This document shows, in pieces, positions 43,003 through 51,367 of a DNA stretch of 64,000 nt (position 1 is its first letter; every line of letters starts with the position of its first letter). The DNA comes from Arthrobacter sp. S39. GTDB lineage: Bacteria; Actinomycetota; Actinomycetes; Actinomycetales; Micrococcaceae. The stretch spans positions 1 through 64,000 of the forward strand of contig NZ_SIHX01000006.1 in NCBI RefSeq assembly GCF_004320525.1. The letters run 5' to 3'. The notes below the pieces were generated by a model. The model was not told the origin of the DNA and made no database searches. It saw only the letters and a list, made by a program, of their open reading frames with translations. A program made the position numbers and the translations under genes.

Positions 43003-43050
43003 CCGGCGCTTCACCGCGCCAAGGACCAGCCCTAGACTAAGAGAGACCTA

Positions 43051-44400
43051 ATGACTACTGCATCGACGGACTCAGTGGAACTGAATACCGCACAAATCAA
43101 GGTTGTCACCGCTGACGGCAAGATGGTGCGCAAGGCGACCATCGCCGGCACCATGGGCTCCTTCGTGGAGTGGTACGACTACGGCATTTACGGCCTGCTG
43201 ACCACGTACCTGGCCATCAACATCATGGGGTCCAAGGACCTCGGATCGCTCCTGCTGACCAACGTCGGCTTCCTGGTCAGCTTCCTCGCCCGGCCCTTTG
43301 GCAGCGTGATCTGCGGCTTCCTGGGCGACAAGCTGGGCCGCAAGAACCTCCTGGCCGTCCTGCTGCTCCTGATCTCCGGCGCCACGGCGTGTATCGGCCT
43401 GATCCCCTCCTCGTCCGTGATCGGCTGGGCGGCTCCGGCCCTCCTCATCCTGTTCCGCATCCTGCAGGGCTTCTCCGCCGGCGGCGAGGTGGCGGGCGCC
43501 ATGGCGTTCGTTGGCGAGTACGCGCACAACAAGCACCGCAACTTCTCCATGAGCTTCATTGCCGTCGGATCGTTCTGCGCGCTGCTGTTCGGCAGTGGGC
43601 TCTCCGCCACCCTCATCACCACCCTGGGCGATGCCAACATGGAATCCTGGGCCTGGCGCATCCCGTTCCTGTTCGCCCTTCCGCTGGGCTACGTGGGCTA
43701 CTACATCCGCTCCAAGATGGAAGACACTCCGCACTTCGCCGCACTGCGTGAACGCAACGAAGTGGAACGCAACCCGCTGAAGGCCGTCTTCACCTCCAAG
43801 CGCCACCTGAAGGCCATCGCGCTGACCATCTTCCTGCCCGCCCTCAACGGCCCCGGCTACTACCTCCTGTTCGCCTACATGCCCACGTACCTCAAGACCC
43901 AGCTGGGCACGGGCAACAACTTCAGCATGGTGCAGGCCCTGATGGTGACCGCCGTCAGCCTGGTGGCCATCATCATCAGCATCCCGCTCATGGCCCGCCT
44001 CTCCGACCGGATCGGCCGCAAGCCCGTCCTGGCCGCCTCCGCCGTCCTGATGGCCCTGGTGTCCTACCCGATGTTCGCGATGATCACCACCGGCAACATG
44101 CTGCTGGCCTGCATCGCCACCGTGGTGATGGCCATCGCCTTCTCCGGCCACGCCGCCGTCGTGCACACCGTCCTGACCGAAATGTTCCCGACCACGGTCC
44201 GCTACAGCGCGTACAGCATCGGCTTCAGCATCAGCACCATCATCTTCGGCGGCAGCGCCCCGCTGGTGATGACCGAGATCATCAAGTCCACCGGCAACAG
44301 CATGGTCCCGGCCTACGCCGCGATCGGCACGGCAATCATCACCCTCACGTCCGTGTACTTCCTGAAGGAAACCAAGGGGCAGCCGCTCCAGACGCACTGA
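43051..44400 (+). CDS. MFS metabolite:proton symporter (MHS family)
   Basis: A 449-residue membrane protein with 12 predicted helices. The start of helix 1 (GTMGSFVEWYDYGIYG), motif A-like GDKLGRKNLLA and RILQGFSAGGEVAGA are those of the MHS family (citrate, alpha-ketoglutarate, proline/betaine and shikimate symporters). It is predicted to import an organic acid or zwitterion with protons. It is second in the operon after the RraA-like gene, and a 13-bp hairpin follows it. Confidence 0.9.
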   Translation: MTTASTDSVELNTAQIKVVTADGKMVRKATIAGTMGSFVEWYDYGIYGLLTTYLAINIMGSKDLGSLLLTNVGFLVSFLARPFGSVICGFLGDKLGRKNLLAVLLLLISGATACIGLIPSSSVIGWAAPALLILFRILQGFSAGGEVAGAMAFVGEYAHNKHRNFSMSFIAVGSFCALLFGSGLSATLITTLGDANMESWAWRIPFLFALPLGYVGYYIRSKMEDTPHFAALRERNEVERNPLKAVFTSKRHLKAIALTIFLPALNGPGYYLLFAYMPTYLKTQLGTGNNFSMVQALMVTAVSLVAIIISIPLMARLSDRIGRKPVLAASAVLMALVSYPMFAMITTGNMLLACIATVVMAIAFSGHAAVVHTVLTEMFPTTVRYSAYSIGFSISTIIFGGSAPLVMTEIIKSTGNSMVPAYAAIGTAIITLTSVYFLKETKGQPLQTH

Positions 44401-44410
44401 GCAAAAGCGG

Positions 44411-44451
44411 ACGACGGCGGCCTCCCGCCCTTGCCGGCAGGCCGCCGTCGT
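44411..44451 (+). terminator. Hairpin after the MFS gene
   Basis: ACGACGGCGGCCT (44411-44423) pairs perfectly with AGGCCGCCGTCGT (44439-44451). The loop is 15 nt and there is no long U-tract. It may partially terminate transcription before the LamB/YcsF gene, which has no obvious promoter of its own. Confidence 0.65.
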
Positions 44452-44491
44452 TGGACCATCCAGCACCACAACAAGAACCTCGGGAGTCACC

Positions 44492-45295
44492 TTGAGCATC
44501 AAATCAGTCGCCGTCGTTGCAGACCTCGGCGAAAGCTACGGAAATTACAGCATCGGCGACGACGAGGCCCTCCTGGGCCTGGTCACGGCGTCGAACATCG
44601 CCTGCGGCTTCCACGCCGGGGACCCGCGTGTTATGGACGCCACCGTGAAGTCCTGCGTGGAGCGCGGCATCGAGCTCGGCGCCCACCCCGGCTACCCCGA
44701 CCTGGTGGGCTTCGGCCGCCGCCTGATCGAGGCCAGCGAAGAGGAAATCCGCACGGACGTCCTCTACCAGATCGGCGCGCTGGACGCCTTCGCCCGCATC
44801 CACGGCGGCAAAATCAGCCACGTGGCCCCGCACGGCCGGATGGGCAGCATCGCCCAGACCGACGCCAAGCACGCCCGTGCCATCACGGACGCGATCAAGG
44901 CGTACGACCCGTCGTACATCGTGATCTGCCAGAACGGCCTGCTGGCCGACGAATCCCGCAAGCGCGGCCTCGAAGTGGGCTACGTCTTCCTGGCGGACCG
45001 CGGCTACGGCGAGGACGGCATGCCGGTCTCCCGCAACACCGACGGCGCCCTGCTGCACGATCCCGAAGAGATCGGCCGCCGGGTTGTCCAGGTGGTCACC
45101 GAAGGAACCGTCCGCGCCGTCACCGGCAAGGTGGTCCCCCTCGGCCACGATGCCGACGTCGTCCTCCTCCACGGCGACCACCCGCAGGTCCTGGAGAACG
45201 GCACCGCCCTCCGCGCGGCCTTGGAGAAGGCCGGCGTCAAGGCGACCGGCCTGCAGGAAGTCCTCGCCGAGAAAGCCAAGGCGGCCGCGGCCTGA
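44492..45295 (+). CDS. LamB/YcsF family protein (divergent 5-oxoprolinase subunit A-like)
   Basis: A 267-residue protein of the PxpA fold. Family motifs GDDEALLGLV, NIACGFHAGDP and GAHPGYPDLVGFGRR are intact. Two others have changed: the opening metal/substrate motif is VVADLGESYG instead of the usual DLNCDLGE, and the PHGALY motif is PHGRMG. The TTG at 44492 follows GGGAG by five bases. It leads a trio with KipI- and KipA-like genes, so a three-part ATP-dependent ring-opening or carboxylating enzyme is expected, but the changed residues make 5-oxoproline doubtful as substrate. Confidence 0.85.
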   Translation: MSIKSVAVVADLGESYGNYSIGDDEALLGLVTASNIACGFHAGDPRVMDATVKSCVERGIELGAHPGYPDLVGFGRRLIEASEEEIRTDVLYQIGALDAFARIHGGKISHVAPHGRMGSIAQTDAKHARAITDAIKAYDPSYIVICQNGLLADESRKRGLEVGYVFLADRGYGEDGMPVSRNTDGALLHDPEEIGRRVVQVVTEGTVRAVTGKVVPLGHDADVVLLHGDHPQVLENGTALRAALEKAGVKATGLQEVLAEKAKAAAA

Positions 45296-45358
45296 CCGCC
45301 GCTTCCGCCTCCTGGCCCGTCCGCCCCTGACCGCCGCCCGCCCCACCGAGCAGGACAT

Positions 45359-46162
45359 ATGACCACGCAAACACCGCCAGCAGCGAACCTCAGCCGGGCA
45401 CCCGGCATTGAGGCGAACCCGTTTGGCGATTCAGCCCTCATGCTGGGCATCGCCGACGACGACCCCGAGGTCAGGCGGGCCGGCGCCAGGAGGCTGCGGG
45501 ACATCCTGCTGGAGGTCCGGCCGTACGGGGTACTGAACCTGGTGGCGGGCGCGGAATCGCTGCTGGTGGAGTTCGACTGCCTGGCGGTCAGCCACGGCCA
45601 GCTCGCCCAGACAATCAGGCTTGCCGTGGCCGGCCTGGGGCTTGAAGCCACCGGGCCGGTCCCGGGGGCGAAAGACTTTGTGATCCCCATGGTGGTCAGC
45701 GAGGAGTTCGCGCCGGACCTTCCCGGGGTGGCCGAGGAGCTGGGACTCAGCCAGGAAGCCACGCTTGAGGCGCTCGCCTCGTCGGTGCTCACCATCAACC
45801 TCCTGGCGGCCGCGATGGCACCGATGATGGCCGGGGTTAGGTTCCCGGGCCAGGTGAGCAGGTGCGCCGAGCCCCGGACGGACGTTGCCGCGGGTTCGGT
45901 CATGGTGGCCGGCACCAGCGCCATCATCCAGCCGTTCCCCGGACCCACCGGCTGGAAGGTGATCGGCCGCACGCCCCTGACCGTCTGCGATATCCGGGAG
46001 GATCCGGCAACGTCGTACCGTCCCGGCGACCGGGTCAGGTTCACGGTCATCCCCGAAAGCCAGTGGGCGGAGCTGGAAGGCCAGTTCCTCCGGCCCGCAC
46101 CCGCCGCAGACCAACAGCCCGCACCCCAGCAGGAAGGCGGCACCCATGGCAGCGAAGCCTGA
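45359..46162 (+). CDS. KipI-like carboxyltransferase subunit (divergent 5-oxoprolinase subunit B-like)
   Basis: A 267-residue protein of the KipI/AHS1 family. The C-terminal half keeps GSVMVAG and GPTGWKVIGRTPL, equivalent to the usual GSVaIag and PGGWxliGrTp. The central GFxPGFxYL motif is replaced by MAPMMAGVRFPGQ and is not recognisable. The N terminus has a short polar extension and the C terminus a Pro/Gln-rich tail. It overlaps the KipA-like gene by 17 bp, so the two are translationally coupled and probably form one complex. Confidence 0.8.
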   Translation: MTTQTPPAANLSRAPGIEANPFGDSALMLGIADDDPEVRRAGARRLRDILLEVRPYGVLNLVAGAESLLVEFDCLAVSHGQLAQTIRLAVAGLGLEATGPVPGAKDFVIPMVVSEEFAPDLPGVAEELGLSQEATLEALASSVLTINLLAAAMAPMMAGVRFPGQVSRCAEPRTDVAAGSVMVAGTSAIIQPFPGPTGWKVIGRTPLTVCDIREDPATSYRPGDRVRFTVIPESQWAELEGQFLRPAPAADQQPAPQQEGGTHGSEA

Positions 46163-47189
46163 GCAGGCGGTCACCCTTTCGATCAGCGAGGCCGGCTGGC
46201 TGTCCACGTTCCAGGATCTGGGACGCGAGGACTCCGAGTTCATGGGGGTCCCCTGCGGGGGTGCCGCCGACCAGCATTCCGCGGCCACAGCCAACATCCT
46301 GGTGGGCAACCGGCGAGGGGCGGCCCTGCTGGAAATCATGGGCGGACGCTTCGCCTTCACCCCGTCGCATGACATCTTCATCTCCATCACCGGCACCCCC
46401 GCAGAAGTAACTGTCGGGGGAGTCCCGGTGCCGTTGTGGCAGCCGGTCTGCGTGCCGGCCCGGACCAAAGTGGTCATCTCCAAGGCAACCGGCGGCATGC
46501 GCAACTACCTGGCCTTCAGCGGCGACCTGGACACCCCGAGGTTCATGGGCAGCGCTGCGCCGGAATCCCGGATGGGGTTCCCGCAGCGGCTGGCCGCGGG
46601 CCAGCAGGTGGGGCTCGCCAGCCGGTACCGGGGCTTCAGCCAGCCCTACCTGGGCCAGCCGCTCTTTCGGCTGCCGGTTCCGGTGCCCGACTTCAGCCCC
46701 GACGTCTGGACTGTGGAGGTGGTGGACGGGCCCGAAACGGACAGGACCCCCGGCATCCGGGAGCTCCTGAGCGGCAGCACCTACACCGTGGGCGGAAAAT
46801 CCGACCACGTGGGCCTCCGCCTGGACGGACCGGTCATCCATCCGGAAGGGCTGGGCGAGATCGTGTCGCACGGCGTCCCGATCGGCGCTTTCGAGATCCC
46901 GCACGGCGACGAACTGATCATCCTGGGCCGCTCACGCACCCTGACGGCGGGCTACCCCATCGTGGCGGTGGCGACGAAGGCCTCGCTGCCGCTCCTGGGC
47001 CAGGCCAGCCCCGGCCGGAAGATGACCTTCCGCTGGGTCAGCCAGGAGGCCGCCGTCGAACGCTGGCGGGAACAGCAGCGGCTGCTCTGCGCGCTGGAGG
47101 AGCGGGTGCACAACCTGTTCGCCGCCGTCGGGCTTCCCTTCGCGGACGAGACGGATTCCGAGACCCCGCCCGGCACCCGCGCCGCCTAA
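46146..47189 (+). CDS. KipA-like carboxyltransferase subunit (divergent 5-oxoprolinase subunit C-like)
   Basis: A 347-residue protein of the KipA/AHS2 family. STFQDLGREDSEFMGVP, NILVGNRRGAALLEI and KSDHVGLRLDGPVI fit family blocks. The block usually reading LMADxQTTGGYP is ILGRSRTLTAGYP, losing the Asp and Gln, and the VSGAMD block is PCGGAAD. These changes parallel those in the two upstream subunits. It is last before a new promoter at 47195. No biotin carboxylase or biotin carrier gene is nearby. Confidence 0.85.
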   Translation: MAAKPEQAVTLSISEAGWLSTFQDLGREDSEFMGVPCGGAADQHSAATANILVGNRRGAALLEIMGGRFAFTPSHDIFISITGTPAEVTVGGVPVPLWQPVCVPARTKVVISKATGGMRNYLAFSGDLDTPRFMGSAAPESRMGFPQRLAAGQQVGLASRYRGFSQPYLGQPLFRLPVPVPDFSPDVWTVEVVDGPETDRTPGIRELLSGSTYTVGGKSDHVGLRLDGPVIHPEGLGEIVSHGVPIGAFEIPHGDELIILGRSRTLTAGYPIVAVATKASLPLLGQASPGRKMTFRWVSQEAAVERWREQQRLLCALEERVHNLFAAVGLPFADETDSETPPGTRAA

Positions 47190-47194
47190 AAGGG

Positions 47195-47230
47195 TTGACG
47201 CCCCCAGTTTCAAATGAGAAACTATTCTCA
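47195..47230 (+). promoter_or_regulatory. Promoter/operator of the SDR-aminotransferase-TetR operon
   Basis: TTGACG (47195-47200), 17 bp, GAAACT (47218-47223) within TGAGAAACTATTCTCA (47215-47230). It has the same layout as the other regulon promoters and lies 89 bp before the SDR start. Confidence 0.75.
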
Positions 47231-47318
47231 TATCTAATTTGGTTCTTGTTTTAGCCGGGTTTCCCGGCTGCCACTGCCGCGCTGCCTCCCGCAGCGTGCC
47301 GGACGAAAGAGACGCATC

Positions 47319-48122
47319 ATGGAGCTTCTGAATGGCAAGGTTGCCATCATCACCGGCGCCGGCACCGGCATGGGCCGCGAAACGGCCAAGCTGCTCGCCG
47401 CCGAAGGCGCCACCATGGTGCTCGTGGGCCGCCGGCAGGACGTGCTGGATGAACTGTCGGCCGAGATTTCAGCAGACGGCGGCAAGTCCTACGTCCGCAC
47501 CGCCGACATCGCCAGCAAGGCCGACGTGGATGCCCTGGTGGACTGGATCCACGAAAACGTGGGCCTGGTGGACATCCTCATCAACAACGCCGGGAGCGCC
47601 AGCAAGGTCCTGAATGTGCGCTGGATCGCCGAAGAGGAATGGAACCAGGTCCTGGACGTGAACCTGAACGCTGTCTTCCTGCTTACCCAGGCGGTGTTGC
47701 CGGACATGCTCAGCCGCAACACCGGCTCCATCATCACCGTCTCCTCGCTGGCCGCCGTGACGCCGAACCTGCTGGGCGGTGCGGCGTACGGGGCTGCGAA
47801 GGCGGCGGTCCGGAACTTCATGACGTACCTGCACACCACGTTCCGCAACGAGGGACTGCGCGCCGTGACCATCCTCCCGGGTGAAACTGCCACGCCCATC
47901 CTGGACAACCGGGCCCGCCCGCCGCGCCAGGAGGAACGGGACGCCATGGTCCAGCCGGAGGACGTGGCCCGGGCCATCCACCTGGTGGCCACGCTGCCCC
48001 AGCGGACGGTGGTCCAGGAACTGGTCATCGCCCCCACCGTGCAGCGCGACACCTCCGGTGACATTGAAATCAGCCGCTGGACCGGCGCCCCCGAAGCCGA
48101 CCTCCCGCAAACCCGTACATAG
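47319..48122 (+). CDS. Short-chain dehydrogenase/reductase
   Basis: A 267-residue classical SDR with cofactor motif ITGAGTGMGRETAKLLA, NNAGSA, the catalytic Ser in ITVSSLAAVTPN and the Tyr-Lys pair in AAYGAAKAAVRNF. It probably oxidises a hydroxy group of the pathway intermediate with NAD(P). It opens an operon with an aminotransferase and two TetR genes; a keto product could be the substrate of that aminotransferase, though this is only inferred from order. Confidence 0.88.
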   Translation: MELLNGKVAIITGAGTGMGRETAKLLAAEGATMVLVGRRQDVLDELSAEISADGGKSYVRTADIASKADVDALVDWIHENVGLVDILINNAGSASKVLNVRWIAEEEWNQVLDVNLNAVFLLTQAVLPDMLSRNTGSIITVSSLAAVTPNLLGGAAYGAAKAAVRNFMTYLHTTFRNEGLRAVTILPGETATPILDNRARPPRQEERDAMVQPEDVARAIHLVATLPQRTVVQELVIAPTVQRDTSGDIEISRWTGAPEADLPQTRT

Positions 48123-48204
48123 CGCGGCCCCCAAACAAAACGCGGCCGGGACCCTTCCGCCGCCCCTGACTACCCTCTGCCTCCCTGTCTGAAAGGACAC
48201 CGTC

Positions 48205-49374
48205 GTGACCACTCCTGCAGCACCCAGCATCCTCAGCTTCCGTCCTTCCGACGCCGTCCAGCGTGTGCTCCAGACGTCGCTGCGCGTCCAGCAGCCGCAG
48301 TCCAGCGGAGACCTGGTGTCCCTGGCCATGGGCGAACCGGACTTTGACACCCCGCAGCAGGTCCGCGACGCCGCGGCGAAGGCCCTGCAGGACGGCTACA
48401 CCCACTACTCGCCGCTGCTCGGCGAGCCGGTCCTGCGCGACGAACTGGCCGTGCGGATCGGCGCCCTGCTGGGATCGCCGGTCAGCACCAACGATGTGCT
48501 GATCACCCAGGGCGGCACGGCCGGGCTGGCCGCCGCGATCCTCGGCGCCGTCAACCCGGGCGACAAGGTGGTCATCCCGGATCCCACCTACTCCCTCTAC
48601 GCGGACCTGGTCAGCATGGCCGGCGGCACGATCGTTCCGGTGCCCCTCGCCGAGGACCTGCACTGGGACCTGGAAGCGCTGGCCGGCGCCCTCCACGGGG
48701 CGAAAATGTTCGTCTTCTGCAACCCGTCCAACCCCACCGGAATCGTCCATTCCCGCGCGGAGCTCGAAGCCCTGGCCACCATGGTCGCCGGCACCGACAT
48801 CCTGGTCCTCTCCGACGAGGCCTACAGCGACCTGGTCTACACGCCGGAGCCGTTCACCTCCGCCCTGGAAATCGAGGGTCTCGCGGGCCGCACCATCTAC
48901 TGCCAGACCTTCTCCAAGAGCTATGCCATGACCGGCTGGCGGGTGGGTTACCTCTGGGGTCCGGCGGATGTCATCGCCTCCGCTGCGAGGGTCCACAACA
49001 CCTTCAACGGCTCCATGAACACGGCAGTCCAGCTGGCCGCGCTCACGGCGCTGCAGACCTGCGGCCCTGACATTGAGCGGATGCACGCCTCCTACGCGTT
49101 CCGCCGCGAACTGATGTACAACGGCCTGAAGAACATCCCGGGGCTCACGGTCAGCTCACCGGAGGGCGCGTTCTACCTTTTCCCGAAGTACGACGCCGAC
49201 CTGCCGGCTTCCGGGATGGTGGCGCACCTGCGCAGCCACGGCGTGGCAGTCCGTCCCGGCAGCGAGTTCGGCCGCAACGGCGAGCACCACCTGCGGCTCT
49301 CCTACGCCGCCAGCGCCGAGGCCATCACCGCCGGCGTGGAACGGCTCGCGGCCGGCCTCGCAGCCTTGAAGTAG
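48205..49374 (+). CDS. PLP-dependent aminotransferase, class I/II
   Basis: A 389-residue fold-type I aminotransferase. The nucleotide-like Asn in CNPSNPTGIVHS, the Asp-Tyr region LSDEAYSDLVY, and the PLP-binding Lys in TFSKSYAMTGWRVGY are present, and the C terminus has the carboxylate-binding Arg in HHLRLSYA. The GTG at 48205 follows GAAAGGA. Its amino donor and acceptor are unknown. It is co-transcribed with the SDR and the tandem TetR genes, the second of which begins five bases later. Confidence 0.9.
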   Translation: MTTPAAPSILSFRPSDAVQRVLQTSLRVQQPQSSGDLVSLAMGEPDFDTPQQVRDAAAKALQDGYTHYSPLLGEPVLRDELAVRIGALLGSPVSTNDVLITQGGTAGLAAAILGAVNPGDKVVIPDPTYSLYADLVSMAGGTIVPVPLAEDLHWDLEALAGALHGAKMFVFCNPSNPTGIVHSRAELEALATMVAGTDILVLSDEAYSDLVYTPEPFTSALEIEGLAGRTIYCQTFSKSYAMTGWRVGYLWGPADVIASAARVHNTFNGSMNTAVQLAALTALQTCGPDIERMHASYAFRRELMYNGLKNIPGLTVSSPEGAFYLFPKYDADLPASGMVAHLRSHGVAVRPGSEFGRNGEHHLRLSYAASAEAITAGVERLAAGLAALK

Positions 49375-49379
49375 CGCTG

Positions 49380-49994
49380 TTGGCTACCACCGCCGCGGCT
49401 CCGGGACTGCGCAGCGATACGCTGCGCAACCGGAAGCTCATCATCCGTTCCGCCGGAAAGCTGTTCGCCGAAGGCCGGCAGGCCACCATGGCGGACATAG
49501 CCCGCGCCGCCGAGGTCTCAACGGCCACGGCCTACCGGCATTTCGCCTCCGTGGACGAGGTCCTGGCCCGGTTCCGGTTCGAGGTGGGCAGCGAACTCCT
49601 GGAGTTCAGCCAGCAGCAGCAGGCCACGGGGCTGGAGCTGCTGCGCCTCGTCAGTACCAAGTGGGTCACCCTGGTGGTGACCCACGGCCGCGCGATGGTC
49701 CACACCCGGTCCGGCGAAGGCTACCTGGCGCGGCTGCGCACCGGTGCCACGCACCTGACCGTGCAGGCCGATGCCCTGAGCGCTGCGCTTCGGGACACGT
49801 GCCTGGAACTCGGCGTGGACGATCCCGGCGATGAGGCCATGTTCCTGTGGAACGTCCTCTTCGACCCGCGTGAAATCTTCGACCTCATTGAGACCCTGGG
49901 ACTGGGCCCCGACGAGACCGCCCGGCGGCTCGTAGCCACGCTGGTGGGGGCCTTGAAGGGCTGGTGCGGCCCGATCGGCGGGCACAGGCAATAA
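49380..49994 (+). CDS. TetR-type regulator, first of a tandem pair
   Basis: A 204-residue TetR protein with helix-turn-helix TMADIARAAEVSTATAYRHF. The TTG at 49380 lies five bases after the aminotransferase stop, pointing to translational coupling. It is about 55 percent identical by eye to the next gene, including LVSTKWVTLVV-like and TRSGEGYLARLRTGA stretches. The regulon operator precedes its operon, so it or its paralogue is the best candidate to bind it. Confidence 0.88.
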   Translation: MATTAAAPGLRSDTLRNRKLIIRSAGKLFAEGRQATMADIARAAEVSTATAYRHFASVDEVLARFRFEVGSELLEFSQQQQATGLELLRLVSTKWVTLVVTHGRAMVHTRSGEGYLARLRTGATHLTVQADALSAALRDTCLELGVDDPGDEAMFLWNVLFDPREIFDLIETLGLGPDETARRLVATLVGALKGWCGPIGGHRQ

Positions 49995-50024
49995 GCTTGG
50001 TACGCAACAGAAAGGGGCCCGGGA

Positions 50025-50615
50025 ATGCGAAGCGATACCCAACGTAACCGCAGGGAACTGGTCAACGCGGCCGGTGCACTGTTTGCCGCCCGGCGGGGGC
50101 CCATCAACATGACGGACATCGCCAAGCACGCCGAGATCTCCACGGCCACGGCCTACCGGCATTTCGCGTCCGTCGAGGACGTCCTGGCCGAGTACCGCTT
50201 CAACGTGGGCCACAAGCTTCGTGACTACAGCCTCAAGCAGACCACCAGCGGCCTTGAACTCCTGGAAGCGGTCAGCCGCAAATGGGTGGACCTAGTGGTC
50301 AAGCACGGCGGCGCCATGCTGTACACACGTTCCGGCGAGGGATACCTCGCCCGGCTGCGGACCGGAGCCTTCTACCTCACGGTCCAGGCCGAGGCCCTGC
50401 AGCGCCCGCTGGAGGAAGCCTGTGCCGAGCTGGGACTGAGCCCTTTGGGGGACGAGGCAATGTTCCTGTGGAACATCCTGTTTGATCCCCGTGAAATCCT
50501 TGACCTGATCAACACGGTGGGCCTGAACAAGACGCAGGCCACTGAGCGGCTGGTCGCCGCGCTTCGGGGTGCCCTGGTTGGCTGGGACGAAAACAAGTCC
50601 GCGGCCACGGACTGA
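50025..50615 (+). CDS. TetR-type regulator, second of a tandem pair
   Basis: A 196-residue TetR protein with helix-turn-helix NMTDIAKHAEISTATAYRHF. It shares the core TRSGEGYLARLRTGA and EAMFLWNILFDPREI with its upstream paralogue. It starts with an ATG behind AAAGGGG, 30 bp after the first copy. The recognition helices of the two are nearly the same (STATAYRHF), so they may bind the same DNA, as homodimers or as a heterodimer. Confidence 0.88.
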   Translation: MRSDTQRNRRELVNAAGALFAARRGPINMTDIAKHAEISTATAYRHFASVEDVLAEYRFNVGHKLRDYSLKQTTSGLELLEAVSRKWVDLVVKHGGAMLYTRSGEGYLARLRTGAFYLTVQAEALQRPLEEACAELGLSPLGDEAMFLWNILFDPREILDLINTVGLNKTQATERLVAALRGALVGWDENKSAATD

Positions 50616-50624
50616 ACCCCGGGA

Positions 50625-51125
50625 CTAGTTCGCCAGCCGCACGCTGCGGAGTGTGATCCCGCGCATCTCGCTGCGGATCCTCTCGGGCGGAACTGCGGCC
50701 AGGGATGCGACTTCGAAGAGGTCCAGCTGGTCTGTCTTCAGCGCCATCACGGTGAGGGACCGGCGTCGTACTTCCAGCGCGCTCTTATGCCCGACGGCGG
50801 CAGCCAGGGCCTGCGTGCGGCCGCGGATCGCGTCGAGGTGCGTCTCGGCCGGCCAGCCTGCCGGCTGCAGCTCCGTGTAACCGGCGCCGATCCGCCGTCG
50901 GACCTCCAGTTTGCTGACTCCTGCGGCGTCCGCGATCCTGGCCACCGGGATGCCGTCGGCCAGGGCCTGGGCAACGCTGTCGTTCCGCAGCCGAAGGGCG
51001 CCCCGGACGCTGCTGTCCGCCTGCGCCACCTGCTGGCGGTTCAGTGCCAGTTCGTGGCGCAGCGTTTCCTGGTCGATGGGTTCGAACCGGCGGCGCCGGC
51101 CTGCCCGCAGCGGCTGGACGGCCAC
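50625..51125 (-). CDS. Uncharacterised protein with a helix-turn-helix-like segment
   Basis: A 166-residue basic protein I do not recognise. Residues about 65-85 (VARIADAAGVSKLEVRRRI) read like a helix-turn-helix. The C terminus (LDLFEVASLAAVPPERIR) is another possible small DNA-binding helix pair. The GTG at 51125 is one base after the stop of the upstream gene; longer starts exist to 51179 but overlap that gene. It is convergent with the TetR pair, 9 bp apart. Confidence 0.6.
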   Translation of the reverse strand: MAVQPLRAGRRRRFEPIDQETLRHELALNRQQVAQADSSVRGALRLRNDSVAQALADGIPVARIADAAGVSKLEVRRRIGAGYTELQPAGWPAETHLDAIRGRTQALAAAVGHKSALEVRRRSLTVMALKTDQLDLFEVASLAAVPPERIRSEMRGITLRSVRLAN

Positions 51126-51126
51126 G

Positions 51127-51336
51127 TCAGTGCTTGTCCGCTTCCGGGGCCAGGACCCAGACCACCGGCGCGCCGTCAAAGGAAGGCATGAGGCTGCCCT
51201 CGAAGAACACCTGGCCGTCCTGCCGCTCGCCGTTCGGGCTCCACCGGCCGCTGACAGGACAGTGCGAACCGGTGCCCGCCGTCATGGCCCGGAGGGGCCG
51301 GCAGCGCAGGGTGGGTGCTTTGAAAGTCTGAATCAT
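51127..51336 (-). CDS. Small hypothetical protein, 69 residues
   Basis: A short protein starting at the ATG at 51336, with AGGAG eight bases upstream. It contains CRPLRAMTAGTGSHCPVSG and a Trp/Pro-rich C-terminal half with a VVWVLAPEADKH end. The Cys and His residues hint at metal binding, but no known motif is complete. It is in one operon with idnO and idnD upstream (31 bp) and the helix-turn-helix-like gene downstream. The function is unknown. Confidence 0.55.
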   Translation of the reverse strand: MIQTFKAPTLRCRPLRAMTAGTGSHCPVSGRWSPNGERQDGQVFFEGSLMPSFDGAPVVWVLAPEADKH

Positions 51337-51367
51337 GTTCTTGCTCCTGATGCCTGGGGCTGCGTTG

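Noticed and set aside
43072..44502. Minus-strand open frame of 476 codons opposite the MFS symporter
   Set aside because: The translation is a low-complexity, His/Gly/Glu-rich string with no family match; the plus strand encodes a standard 12-helix transporter.
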